64,000 bases of DNA. Origin: an uncultured Prevotellaceae bacterium. Its GTDB lineage: Bacteria > Bacteroidota > Bacteroidia > Bacteroidales > Bacteroidaceae. Under the pieces are notes generated by a model, which saw only the letters and a list, made by a program, of their open reading frames with translations, searched no databases and was not told the origin of the DNA. The stretch lies in NCBI GenBank assembly GCA_900315075.1, contig OMXV01000003.1:1-64000 (forward strand), in the 5' to 3' direction. This document shows, one piece after another, positions 36,350-44,930 of the stretch. The position numbers were made by a program, and so were the translations under genes. Each line of letters opens with the position of its first letter. Position 1 is the first letter of the stretch.

Positions 36350-37077
36350 ACACAACCATTGTTAATAAATGCCTCAGCCTTCTGGATGTCTGCCGCATGG
36401 TCGATGTCAAGCACCTTTGTGAACCGATATCCAAGGAGTCTTTTTCCGTCAACCACTAATGCTCGTTGGAAATTGCGCATACGGCTCTCTCCCCTGCTTA
36501 CACATCTTTCAAGTGTATCGATTGAGCTGGGGGTCAGTCCATAGATGCCTCCAGAAATATATTGACAATGGTGTGCATCATCGTAGAAACCTGTGATGAC
36601 ATCTTCCTCGTCCATTCCTACATATAATGGAGCTTCGTCATCGATAAAATCAGTAATCCCCATCACACCATCTGCAGTTCCCGACATATAGACATTCTGC
36701 AGGGTATAGATGTATGATTTGAATGCTTTTTCATCAAAAATGGTATCTACTGTCGTCAGGCAGAATGGTTCATCCTGCAAGAAATGCCGTAACTCATAAA
36801 AACTATGCATCGAACTTGGCGTTGACTTAACGATATAATGCAGTGGCACCTTCTTTCCGTCGATACCATTTTCTTGTATCTCTGCCAAATGGGATTGCAC
36901 AGCGGGATTTATCTCATTACAAATCACATAAATACCTGTAGCATTGTTGTTCATGAAAATACGTATGAGCCTGTCTATGATGGGCACTCCATTAACCTTT
37001 ACCAATGGCTTGGGCAGTGAAACACCATCTTTTGCTAATCTGGACCCCTCGCCAGCGGCTATAATTGCATATTTCAT
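36346..37077 (-). CDS. Sugar/polyol-phosphate nucleotidyltransferase
   Basis: A 243-residue NTP-transferase of the GT-A-like fold. The N-terminus MKYAIIAAGEGSRLAKDGVS is followed by PKPLVKVNGVPIIDR, the nucleotide and Lys signature, and metal-binding TTVDTIF lies at about residues 107-113. It resembles cytidylyl/inositol-phosphate nucleotidyltransferases in the PKPLVKV-G-xII pattern, so CDP-inositol or CDP-polyol formation is plausible but unproven. An open frame extends to 37194; the ATG at 37077 is chosen because the extension lies upstream of a -7 box at 37123-37130 and is hydrophobic without family resemblance. It is the first gene of the four-gene operon. Confidence 0.83.
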   Translation of the reverse strand: MKYAIIAAGEGSRLAKDGVSLPKPLVKVNGVPIIDRLIRIFMNNNATGIYVICNEINPAVQSHLAEIQENGIDGKKVPLHYIVKSTPSSMHSFYELRHFLQDEPFCLTTVDTIFDEKAFKSYIYTLQNVYMSGTADGVMGITDFIDDEAPLYVGMDEEDVITGFYDDAHHCQYISGGIYGLTPSSIDTLERCVSRGESRMRNFQRALVVDGKRLLGYRFTKVLDIDHAADIQKAEAFINNGCV

Positions 37078-37122
37078 ACTGATAATTGTCTCTTTTATAT
37101 TACTTACTTGTTTATTAATCGG

Positions 37123-37130
37123 CAAAATTA
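37123..37130 (-). promoter_or_regulatory. -7 box for the nucleotidyltransferase operon
   Basis: On the minus strand it reads TAATTTTG, matching TAnnTTTG. The predicted start of transcription is about 39 bases before the chosen ATG. No -33 TTTG was recognised. Confidence 0.5.
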
Positions 37131-37312
37131 CTAATAATGTTCCATATAATAAAACTTTTGAAGTAAGTTTTTCTTGAAGAGATGTATTTACCAATATAAT
37201 GTTGCCCGCTATACCCCATCGTCTGAGAGAAATTTGTCACATTTCACGACAGCAAAAATCTTAGTAACATAATTTAATAGAGAATAGTTGACATAATATC
37301 GAATATTAGTAG

Positions 37313-37320
37313 TAATTTTG
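37313..37320 (+). promoter_or_regulatory. -7 box for the CobW GTPase gene
   Basis: TAATTTTG lies 27 bases before the start codon; TTGACA at 37288-37293 is the nearest upstream element (22-base spacing from its TTG). The 270-base gap 37078-37347 between divergent genes shows no other recognisable feature. Confidence 0.45.
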
Positions 37321-37347
37321 CAAGCTGAATAGAAAAAATAAAAAGAA

Positions 37348-38583
37348 ATGGTAATCAACGAAATTCCTGTTTTGCTGCTTACAGGATACTTAGGCAGTGG
37401 CAAAACCACATTATTAAACAGAATTCTTGCAAACAAACAAGGCATTAAGTTTGCCGTCATCGTCAACGACATCGGCGAGGTGAATATCGACGCAGATTTA
37501 ATAGAAAAGGGTGGCATTGTGGGCCAGAAAGACGATAGTCTGGTGGCGCTGCAAAATGGTTGTATTTGCTGTACGCTCAAAATGGACCTGGTGGAACAAC
37601 TACGTGATATCACCCGTATGAAGCGATTCGACTACATTGTCATCGAGGCCAGTGGCATCTGCGAACCAGCCCCTATCGCCCAAACCATCTGTTCGATACC
37701 TGCCATGGGGCCCGAATACGTGAAAGACGGGCTAGTACGCCTCGACTGCATCGTCACCATCGTAGATGCCTTGCGTATGCAAGATGAATTTGGATGTGGT
37801 GGCGACCTCTTACGCCAGAACATTGAAGAGGATGACATTGAGAATCTTGTTATTCAACAGATAGAATTTTGCAATATCGTACTTCTGAATAAGGCCTCGG
37901 AGGTTTCACCCTCGGAGCTGAAAAGAATTGAGGAAATCGTTAAAGCACTTCAACCTCAAGCTGAGATTATCCCTTGCGACTATGGGGATGTGGACCTTAA
38001 CAGAATCATCAACACCCATACCTTTGACTTCAACCAAGTGGCCACTTCTGCGGCATGGATACAAGCAATAGAAGGTGAGCATGGAGATGATGATGATGAT
38101 GATGACGATGACGAACATGAGCATGAACATGAACATGACGGCAATCATCATGAACACCATGACCATGACCATCACCACCATCACCATGACCATCATCATG
38201 AGGGAGGTGAGGTAGAGGAATATGGTATTGGTACATATGTATATTATCGCCGCCAACCAATGGACTTAGGCCGCTTTGATGAGTTTGTAGCTCGTTTTTG
38301 GCCCAAGAATATCATTCGTGCAAAAGGCATCTGCTATTTCTATGATGAACAACAAACATGTTATCTTTTTGAGCAGGCAGGCAAACAAGTATCCATTCGC
38401 AATGCCGGGCAGTGGTACGCTACAATGCCAAAAGATGAATTGGAGCAACTGATGCAACGTGAGCCAGGCTTGCAACGTGACTGGGATGAGCAATATGGCG
38501 ATCGGATGCAAAAAATCGTCTTCATCGGTCAAAAACTAGACAAAAAAGCCATCGCCGAGGCATTAGACAAATGCCTTGTATAA
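37348..38583 (+). CDS. CobW/G3E-family metal-chaperone GTPase with a His/Asp tract
   Basis: A 411-residue P-loop GTPase of the COG0523 group, which insert or traffic metals (Zn, Co or Ni). Walker A is GYLGSGKTT (13-21), the metal-binding loop GCICC (Cys72, Cys74, Cys75), and Walker B/Mg site VIEASGICEP. Between the GTPase and C-terminal CobW_C domains (about 244-290) lies a low-complexity stretch with nine Asp in a row, then many His separated by Glu, Asp and Asn, a probable metal-storage loop. The C-terminal domain continues to about 405. No Zur or other metal regulator is encoded alongside. Confidence 0.9.
   Translation: MVINEIPVLLLTGYLGSGKTTLLNRILANKQGIKFAVIVNDIGEVNIDADLIEKGGIVGQKDDSLVALQNGCICCTLKMDLVEQLRDITRMKRFDYIVIEASGICEPAPIAQTICSIPAMGPEYVKDGLVRLDCIVTIVDALRMQDEFGCGGDLLRQNIEEDDIENLVIQQIEFCNIVLLNKASEVSPSELKRIEEIVKALQPQAEIIPCDYGDVDLNRIINTHTFDFNQVATSAAWIQAIEGEHGDDDDDDDDDEHEHEHEHDGNHHEHHDHDHHHHHHDHHHEGGEVEEYGIGTYVYYRRQPMDLGRFDEFVARFWPKNIIRAKGICYFYDEQQTCYLFEQAGKQVSIRNAGQWYATMPKDELEQLMQREPGLQRDWDEQYGDRMQKIVFIGQKLDKKAIAEALDKCLV
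38085..38206 (+). repeat. Trinucleotide/hexanucleotide repeat encoding the Asp/His tract
   Basis: GAT and GAC codons repeat about nine times (38085-38112). GAACATGAGCAT-type and CAT/CAC/GAC-type units follow to about 38206. The repeats are pure enough to allow slippage, and codon-sized changes would only alter tract length. Confidence 0.75.
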
Positions 38584-38616
38584 TCATATAAGCCAATCAC
38601 CCCTAAAGTATTATCC

Positions 38617-41076
38617 ATGAAACTAACTGTTAAGTTTTGGCTCACCACCATTCTCTTCTCTTTGAGCATCCTGGAAAGTTATAGCCAGTTGATTATCAAT
38701 GAGATCATGCAATCCAACGTGGATTGTATCACCGACGACTTGAATGAGTTTCCCGATTCATGGGTAGAGCTTTATAACAGTAGTAAATCCATTGTCAATC
38801 TAGGTGAATACAAAATCGGAGTAACCGACCGACCTGAAGATGCATGGCAATTACGAAGTGAGAATGTGGCCTCCGGCAGATACGTCATCATCTATTGTGA
38901 CAAGGAAGCCAATGGCAAGCACACAAACTTTCGCCTTGAATCCGACAAAGGTGGAGCGGTTTATCTATTTCATAATAATGAAGTAGTTGATCAATTGACA
39001 AATATTGCCAAACAACCCGCCCCCAATGTGGCATACGGACGACAAACTGACACCTCACTAAAATGGGGCTATCAAAATGTTCCTACACCAGGTGCTGCCA
39101 ACTGCGGGAAAATTGTCAGCGAGCTACTCGGCGAACCTATTTTTAATGTTCCAGGAAAGGTGGTAAACGACAGGCAAAGTATTGTACTCACCCTCTCATT
39201 ACCAGAGGGTAGTCCCGATGGATCTGTCATTCGTATGACCTACGATGGTAGCGAGCCCACCTCAAACAGCTCTCTCTACACTACCCCCATCACTATCAAT
39301 TCCACACGTACTATACGTGCGAAAATATTTTGCGATGGCTACATCAGTCCACGCTCAACTACTCATTCCTATATCTATTTTACTCGAGATGTCACCCTGC
39401 CTGTAGTCTCTATCGTTACAGACAACAAGTATTTCTACGACAACAAATTCGGCATTTACGTAGACGGCACCTACAACAGTGGAAAGAAAAACTATGAATA
39501 TGATTGGCGTCGCCCAATCAATATAGAGATGTTTGAGAGTGTAGATGAGGAAAGCGTTATCAATCAAGTCTGTGAGACACGTGTTCAGGGTGGTGCATCA
39601 CGAGGCAGCCAATTGAAATCACTCATCATTTATGCAAACAAGCGGTTTGGACAGAAAAGACTGAAATATGAATTTTTCCCTGACCAAAAGCCAGGAATGG
39701 CTAAATTCAAGTCAATTATCCTACGCAATGCTGGCAACGACTTCGACTATCTATATATGCGTGATGCTATCATACAACGCACCATGGCTACTCATACCGA
39801 CCTCGATTGGCAGGCCTGGCGTCCCGTCATTATCTATATCAATGGGACATACAAAGGAATGTTGAACGTGCGCGAACGAAGTACCGACGACTATGTGTGG
39901 GGCAACTACGATGGACTGGAAGACATCGACATGATAGAAAACTGGTATGAGCTGAAAGCTGGCGACAAGGAAAACTATGAACAATTCCAAAATTTCTACA
40001 ACGAGCATGGTCATACTCTCGCCGAATATGCCAACTGGATTGACTGGGAGGAATTCATCAACTTGATGGTCATGAATCTTTACTACAACAATCAGGACTT
40101 TCCAGGAAACAATATCGTCATGTGGAGAAACAGAAGCCAAGATGGCAGATGGCGTTTCGTTGCGAAAGACACTGATTTCGGACTGGGGCTTTATGGTTCT
40201 AATGCCAACTATAACACCATCAAGTGGTTGTATGACCCCAATTACGACAGTAACCGCAACTGGGCCAACCATTATGAGCACACCCGTCTGTTCAGAAGGA
40301 TGATGGAGGACGAGGACTTCAAGCGCGAGTTTATTGACCGCGCATCCATCTATATGGGCGATTTCATGAACAGTCAAGGAACCCGTGAGATATGGGACCC
40401 CATGTACAACATGATTAAGACTGAATATCCCAACCATCGCAAACTTATCAACCAATGGTGGCCCAACTACGACCAAGAGCTATCACAAGCCCGACAATGG
40501 ATCGACAACCGCACAGGCTATTTTTATCAACATCTAAAAGATTATTATAGCCTTGGTACCATAACTCCCATGGTTATCAATAATAACCTGACCAACGACG
40601 AATTACAAAACGTGGACATCAGATTCAATGGCATCAAACTGTCACGAGGGAAATTCGATGGAAAATTCTATGCAAATCGCAAGGTGACCCTCCAAGGCAT
40701 ACCTGTCAATGGGAAAAAAGTGACAGGATGGTCTATTATTTGCGTCAAAAATAGTGGTACAGACATGAGTACTATCAGCGGTAGTGAATACACCTTTAAT
40801 CTCCCTATATGTAATAAGATGATTATCAATGCCATTATTGGAGAAGAAACAGAAATATGCGAAACCTCTGTATCAAGATCTTGGAAATGGCATAAGGATG
40901 GTGCTCTGGTCACACTCACCGGTATCGTCCCCAACAAAGTCGTTAAAGTATATAACATTGCCGGCCAACTATTGTATCAGACACTGACAGACGGTAGTGA
41001 AACCATCATACATTTACCAGAGAAAGGGATGTTTATCATACAGGCTGATGAGAATCAGGTTAAAATACAAAACTGA
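38617..41076 (+). CDS. CotH-type protein with lamin-tail domain and type IX secretion C-terminal domain
   Basis: An 819-residue secreted protein. A signal peptide (MKLTVKFWLTTILFSLSILE, then SYSQ) is followed by a lamin-tail-like domain (about 25-160, LIINEIMQSNVDC and WVELYNSS). Next come a chitobiase/hexosaminidase-like beta-sandwich (about 170-245, SLPEGSPDGSVIRMTYDGSE) and a CotH kinase-like domain (about 255-620), with GGASRGSQLKSL, MLNVRERSTDDYVWGNYDGL and the metal-site DTDFGLGL. The last 75 residues resemble a type A type IX secretion signal (KVYNIAGQLLYQ, IHLPEKGMFIIQ), so the protein is probably exported across the outer membrane and anchored at the surface. Substrate unknown. The cobW gene ends 33 bases upstream. 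Confidence 0.85.
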   Translation: MKLTVKFWLTTILFSLSILESYSQLIINEIMQSNVDCITDDLNEFPDSWVELYNSSKSIVNLGEYKIGVTDRPEDAWQLRSENVASGRYVIIYCDKEANGKHTNFRLESDKGGAVYLFHNNEVVDQLTNIAKQPAPNVAYGRQTDTSLKWGYQNVPTPGAANCGKIVSELLGEPIFNVPGKVVNDRQSIVLTLSLPEGSPDGSVIRMTYDGSEPTSNSSLYTTPITINSTRTIRAKIFCDGYISPRSTTHSYIYFTRDVTLPVVSIVTDNKYFYDNKFGIYVDGTYNSGKKNYEYDWRRPINIEMFESVDEESVINQVCETRVQGGASRGSQLKSLIIYANKRFGQKRLKYEFFPDQKPGMAKFKSIILRNAGNDFDYLYMRDAIIQRTMATHTDLDWQAWRPVIIYINGTYKGMLNVRERSTDDYVWGNYDGLEDIDMIENWYELKAGDKENYEQFQNFYNEHGHTLAEYANWIDWEEFINLMVMNLYYNNQDFPGNNIVMWRNRSQDGRWRFVAKDTDFGLGLYGSNANYNTIKWLYDPNYDSNRNWANHYEHTRLFRRMMEDEDFKREFIDRASIYMGDFMNSQGTREIWDPMYNMIKTEYPNHRKLINQWWPNYDQELSQARQWIDNRTGYFYQHLKDYYSLGTITPMVINNNLTNDELQNVDIRFNGIKLSRGKFDGKFYANRKVTLQGIPVNGKKVTGWSIICVKNSGTDMSTISGSEYTFNLPICNKMIINAIIGEETEICETSVSRSWKWHKDGALVTLTGIVPNKVVKVYNIAGQLLYQTLTDGSETIIHLPEKGMFIIQADENQVKIQN

Positions 41077-41164
41077 ACAAGGTTAGGATTTTAGAATCGA
41101 GGTTTTATCATATCTATTTTTGTGAAAAATCAATTCTTTCTTACGAAGATAAAAAAATAAATAG

Positions 41165-41172
41165 TACCTTTG
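41165..41172 (+). promoter_or_regulatory. -7 box placed next to the DUF4199 start codon
   Basis: TACCTTTG followed by CA, a strong -7 match, ends only 4 bases before the GTG start of the DUF4199-like gene. Transcription would be expected to begin at or just after that codon. Either translation is leaderless from a different codon, or the box is not used. Confidence 0.4.
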
Positions 41173-41176
41173 CAGC

Positions 41177-41719
41177 GTGAGTTTACATGAATCATACATA
41201 CATACAAGAGCCTTCGCCAGAATAGACGGAGGCAAACTTGGTTTATTCTGGATATGCAGTTTTGCCCTGTTTGTATTCAATTTCAGTTATCCATTATGCG
41301 GCATGTTATGGGTAATAACTCTGATTGCGACACCATTCCTTATTGGAATCATGACACGTCGCTATGCAGTCAACCAACTCAATGGCAAAATATCCTATCG
41401 TAGAGCTTACGTCTATTCATTTCTTTTGACATTCTACGCAGGCCTCATTCTTGCCATTGTTCAATGGGTATATTTTCAGTATTTAGATCATGGTACTCTT
41501 ATCGACAAATATACCAGTTTGATTAGCAGTAAAGATGTAAACGACGCATTGAAAAACATGGGGTATAAAATGGAAGACATTCACGATATGATAGGTATGT
41601 TTAAATCTCTCCGCCCCATCGATATAGCACTGCAAATACTATGGAGCAATATGTTTGCAGGACTTATCATAAGTCTTACCACTGCCCTATATGCCAGCAG
41701 CCGTAAAATGCTAAAATAG
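41177..41719 (+). CDS. DUF4199-like integral membrane protein
   Basis: A 180-residue membrane protein with about four hydrophobic helices (about 20-42, 45-62, 75-100 and 150-172) and a loop containing a charged segment (SLISSKDVNDALKNMGYKME). Matches the layout of the lineage-specific DUF4199 family of unknown function. The start is GTG at 41177; no in-frame ATG is available until residue 42, so the N-terminus is uncertain. In Bacteroidetes this gene is often followed by a polyprenyl-type glycosyltransferase, as here (31-base gap). Confidence 0.7.
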   Translation: MSLHESYIHTRAFARIDGGKLGLFWICSFALFVFNFSYPLCGMLWVITLIATPFLIGIMTRRYAVNQLNGKISYRRAYVYSFLLTFYAGLILAIVQWVYFQYLDHGTLIDKYTSLISSKDVNDALKNMGYKMEDIHDMIGMFKSLRPIDIALQILWSNMFAGLIISLTTALYASSRKMLK

Positions 41720-41750
41720 AATATTAAGTATAATACTGAAAGAAATAGAA

Positions 41751-42713
41751 ATGGACGTATCTGTCGTTATACCGCTATACAATGAAGAGGAATCATTGCC
41801 CGAACTATATGATTGGATCGAGCGTGTGATGAATGAGCACAATCTGACTTTTGAAGTCATCTTTGTCAACGACGGCTCCACAGACCACTCATGGGATGTG
41901 ATACAGTCGCTTAGTGAGAAATCTGAATATGTGAAGGGTATCAAGTTCCGTCGCAATTACGGCAAGAGCCCTGCCCTCTTTTGTGGTTTTAAGGAAGCTC
42001 AAGGCAATGTGGTCATCACAATGGATGCTGATTTACAGGATTCGCCAGATGAAATTCCCGAACTTTACCGGATGATAACCGTAGAAGGTTATGACTTGGT
42101 ATCTGGTTATAAACAAAAGCGTTACGACCCCCTCTCAAAGACTATCCCGACAAAATTATTCAATGCCACTGTTCGTCGTATCAGTGGTATCAAAAATCTC
42201 CATGATTTCAACTGTGGTCTTAAAGCCTATCGAAAGGATGTGGTGAAAAACATTGAAGTTTATGGTGAAATGCATCGATTCATACCCTATCTTGCCAAGA
42301 ATGCAGGATTCGACAAAATTGGTGAGAAAGTAGTGCAGCACCAAGCTCGCAAATATGGAAAGTCGAAATTTGGACTAAATCGCTTTGTCAACGGCTATCT
42401 CGACTTGATGACGCTTTGGTTTCTTAGTGGCTTTGGCAGGAAGCCTATGCATGTCTTTGGCTTCTTAGGCACCATCATGTTTCTTGTTGGTGTGATAGCC
42501 GCCATCATCATAGGTGCCGGCAAACTCATCGCATTAAGTCGTGGCGTTCCACAGCGTTTGGTCACCGACTCGCCGTATTTTTATATTTCACTGACGATGA
42601 TGATATTAGGAACCCAACTATTCTTGGCTGGTTTTTTGGGCGACCTCATCAGCCGTTCGTCATCCAACCGTAATGAATATCAGATAGAGGAGGTCATCAG
42701 ATGCGACGTATAA
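41751..42713 (+). CDS. Membrane-anchored GT2 glycosyltransferase (polyprenyl-phosphate type)
   Basis: A 320-residue enzyme with a GT-A domain (about 1-230): SVVIPLYNEEESLPELYDWI, VNDGSTDHS and the DAD metal motif MDADLQDSPDEI. It ends in two membrane helices (about 238-262 and 278-305). Such enzymes typically transfer a sugar from a nucleotide donor to polyprenyl phosphate or act on lipid-linked substrates on the cytoplasmic face. It lies in a conserved-looking set with the upstream DUF4199 gene and the two small envelope proteins downstream, the first of which begins inside this gene's last codons (13-base overlap). Confidence 0.9.
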   Translation: MDVSVVIPLYNEEESLPELYDWIERVMNEHNLTFEVIFVNDGSTDHSWDVIQSLSEKSEYVKGIKFRRNYGKSPALFCGFKEAQGNVVITMDADLQDSPDEIPELYRMITVEGYDLVSGYKQKRYDPLSKTIPTKLFNATVRRISGIKNLHDFNCGLKAYRKDVVKNIEVYGEMHRFIPYLAKNAGFDKIGEKVVQHQARKYGKSKFGLNRFVNGYLDLMTLWFLSGFGRKPMHVFGFLGTIMFLVGVIAAIIIGAGKLIALSRGVPQRLVTDSPYFYISLTMMILGTQLFLAGFLGDLISRSSSNRNEYQIEEVIRCDV

Positions 42714-43177
42714 TCGTATTACCCTTGATAGTGTTGCTTTTGAGTGCATGTTCGTCTGTGGACTGTCCGCTCAACAATACAGTCTATTGTGTCTATTCCT
42801 TAAAAGGGGACGTGGATATGCTCGGCGATACCCTGACGGTATCTACACCGAGAGTTTATGGTGCAGATACTATTCTTATTGATAGAAAGGTAAATATTTC
42901 GAGTCTGCTAATGCCAATGAGCTATATACAGGATAATGATATTCTATATTTCGCTATGACCGATAGCAACCATGTCACACGTCGCGACACCGTGGTTGTG
43001 AGCAAGACCAACGATCCCCATTTTGAATCAGTGGATTGTCCTCCTTGTTTTTTCCATACGATAAAAGATATTAGCTATACACACAATACCATCGATTCCA
43101 TCATCATCAGAAAATCCAAAGTCGATTATGACACAGAGGTGGGTAACTTACATATTTATTTTAAGCCTCGCAATTAG
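42701..43177 (+). CDS. Small lipoprotein, DUF6452-like
   Basis: A 158-residue lipoprotein with lipobox LLLSAC (Cys17) followed by SSVDCPLNNTVYCVYSL. The mature domain is beta-rich with Cys-Pro-Pro-Cys late in the sequence (SVDCPPCFFH, about residues 113-122). It is placed in the DUF6452-like family by pattern; function is unknown. An unusual Shine-Dalgarno-like AGAGGAGG lies at 42686-42693, seven bases before the ATG and within the preceding glycosyltransferase's codons. It overlaps that gene by 13 bases and the next gene by 50 bases. Confidence 0.7.
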   Translation: MRRIIVLPLIVLLLSACSSVDCPLNNTVYCVYSLKGDVDMLGDTLTVSTPRVYGADTILIDRKVNISSLLMPMSYIQDNDILYFAMTDSNHVTRRDTVVVSKTNDPHFESVDCPPCFFHTIKDISYTHNTIDSIIIRKSKVDYDTEVGNLHIYFKPRN

Positions 43178-43820
43178 TCTTATACGAGCAAATCCGACGT
43201 ATGCGCAGGCAGAGCAAAGACAGCTGTCGTTGGTTGAGCCAACCGACAGTGTACCACTATTTAATGGCTTTGCCGTCTCTGCCGATATTGCCGGCATGAT
43301 ACAATATGCAGTAAGTGACTACGGACAATTCGAGGGTGCTGTACGTGTCAACCTCCGCGACACCTATTTCCCCATTGTTGAAATAGGAATAGGCAAAGCA
43401 AGCCATAACGATGCAGTCACACAGATTCAATACACCTCCACCGCTCCATACGCTCGTTTAGGAGTGGATTATAATCTGATGAATGACAAGCATGATTTAT
43501 ATCGTATATATGGTGGTATACGCTATGCCATCACCTATTTTAAATACGACATCTCACATCCAGAATTAAAAGACCCATATTGGGGTGATAAAGTTCCCTA
43601 CGGGGCGGAGGGCGTGAAATGCAACTATCATTGGGCTGAGTTTGTGGGCGGCGTGGATGCCTATGTCTTTGGTCCACTTCGCTTGGGATGGACAGTAAGA
43701 TATCGCAAACGGTTGAGTCATTCAGATGGCTCATTGGGCAATGTTTGGTATGTGCCTGGATTCGGAAAGGCTGGAAGTTCACGACTTGGCTTGACATTCA
43801 ATGTAAGTCTGAGTCTTTAG
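43128..43820 (+). CDS. Outer-membrane beta-barrel protein, DUF6048-like
   Basis: A 230-residue protein with a signal peptide (MTQRWVTYIFILSLAISLIR, then ANPTYAQ). Repeated amphipathic strands follow, ending in an aromatic-poor strand (SRLGLTFNVSLSL), consistent with a small outer-membrane barrel of the DUF6048 type. Its first 50 bases overlap the 3' end of the lipoprotein gene in another frame. The signal peptide requires this start, so the long overlap is real rather than a misplaced start. The pair with the upstream lipoprotein suggests a functional unit in the envelope. Confidence 0.7.
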   Translation: MTQRWVTYIFILSLAISLIRANPTYAQAEQRQLSLVEPTDSVPLFNGFAVSADIAGMIQYAVSDYGQFEGAVRVNLRDTYFPIVEIGIGKASHNDAVTQIQYTSTAPYARLGVDYNLMNDKHDLYRIYGGIRYAITYFKYDISHPELKDPYWGDKVPYGAEGVKCNYHWAEFVGGVDAYVFGPLRLGWTVRYRKRLSHSDGSLGNVWYVPGFGKAGSSRLGLTFNVSLSL

Positions 43821-43869
43821 CTAAGTGCCAACATACACCTGGAACATCATCACAGAATAAATCAACATT

Positions 43870-44922
43870 ATGAAGAAAAACAGAATAGAGGAGGCACCCC
43901 CAAAAAGAAAAATAAAAATAATATTTCAAGGATTATTCCTACTGTTCTTGATTGTTGGTACGATATGGGTGATACGGCAAAATAATAATATGACCTATCA
44001 CACCAACCATGGATTTATTTTTGGGACCCAATACAATATCACCTACAAATACGACAAAGATTTACAATCGGATATAGAAGCCGAATTACAAAAGGTGGAC
44101 AATTCGCTGTCACCTTTTAACAAGCAGTCAATCATCACAAAAGTGAACAACAACGAGGAAATCGTCGTTGACAAAATGTTCAAAGAGGTCTTCCTTCTTG
44201 CCATGAACATATCCAAAGAGACGGATGGTGCTTTCGACATCACAGTCGCCCCACTTGTCAATGTATGGGGATTCGGTTTCAAAAATGACCAGACACCCAA
44301 CGAACAAAGTGTGGACAGTTTACGACAATTCATCGGTTACCAAAAAGTAAAACTATCATCTTCAGGGCATGTGACAAAGGAAGACCCACGTATTATGCTT
44401 GATTGCAGCGCCATCGCCAAGGGGTATGGTTGCGATGCTGTGGCACGGCTTTTCAATCGTTTAGGCATCAATAATTACATGGTGGAAATAGGAGGTGAAG
44501 TGGTAACACGTGGTGAAAGTGCGAAACAGCAACCATGGCATATAGGAGTCTCTAAACCTACCGATGACAGTATTCATGTCAACAATGGACTTCAGACCAT
44601 ATTAAATGTCACCAATTATGCCATGGCTACCAGTGGAAACTATAGGAATTTTTATTACAAGGATGGCATAAAATATGCCCACACCATCGACCCACGAACA
44701 GGGTATCCTGTGCAACATAGTCTCTTGTCTGCCACAGTCTTGGCTAAAGATTGTGCCACCGCTGATGCATATGCCACTTCGTTTATGGTATTGGGAGTGG
44801 ACAAAGCTAAAGAAATACTTAGACGACATCCAGAGTTGATGGCTTATTTCATTTATGCCAAACCAAACGGGGACAATGCCGTATGGTTTAGTGACGCATT
44901 GCGTGAAAAAATAATCGACTAA
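43870..44922 (+). CDS. apbE: FAD:protein FMN transferase
   Basis: Membrane-anchored flavin transferase that attaches FMN to Thr/Ser of exported flavoproteins. The 350-residue protein has an N-terminal membrane helix (about 15-36) in place of the usual lipobox. Then come GFIFGTQYNITYK, SLSPFNKQSIITKVNN, DGAFDITVAPLVNVWGFG, the metal/FAD-binding LDCSAIAKGYGCDAVAR and GGEVVTRG, and the C-terminal HTIDPRTGYPV and DCATADAYATSFMVLG. Possible substrates such as RnfG or NqrC are not encoded in this window. The Crp-type regulator gene follows after 8 bases. Confidence 0.93.
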   Translation: MKKNRIEEAPPKRKIKIIFQGLFLLFLIVGTIWVIRQNNNMTYHTNHGFIFGTQYNITYKYDKDLQSDIEAELQKVDNSLSPFNKQSIITKVNNNEEIVVDKMFKEVFLLAMNISKETDGAFDITVAPLVNVWGFGFKNDQTPNEQSVDSLRQFIGYQKVKLSSSGHVTKEDPRIMLDCSAIAKGYGCDAVARLFNRLGINNYMVEIGGEVVTRGESAKQQPWHIGVSKPTDDSIHVNNGLQTILNVTNYAMATSGNYRNFYYKDGIKYAHTIDPRTGYPVQHSLLSATVLAKDCATADAYATSFMVLGVDKAKEILRRHPELMAYFIYAKPNGDNAVWFSDALREKIID

Positions 44923-44930
44923 TAACAGCT

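Noticed and set aside
37078-37194. N-terminal extension of the nucleotidyltransferase
   Set aside because: It runs through the -7 box and lacks family similarity; MKYAIIAAGEGSRL is the normal beginning.
38085-38206. Periodic repeats that might suggest a CRISPR array
   Set aside because: The units are 3-6 bases, in frame and coding for Asp/His; no spacer structure exists.
37906-38260. Minus-strand frames rich in Met, Val, His or Ile across the CobW gene
   Set aside because: They are the complement of the GAT/CAT codon repeat in cobW and show only repeated residues.
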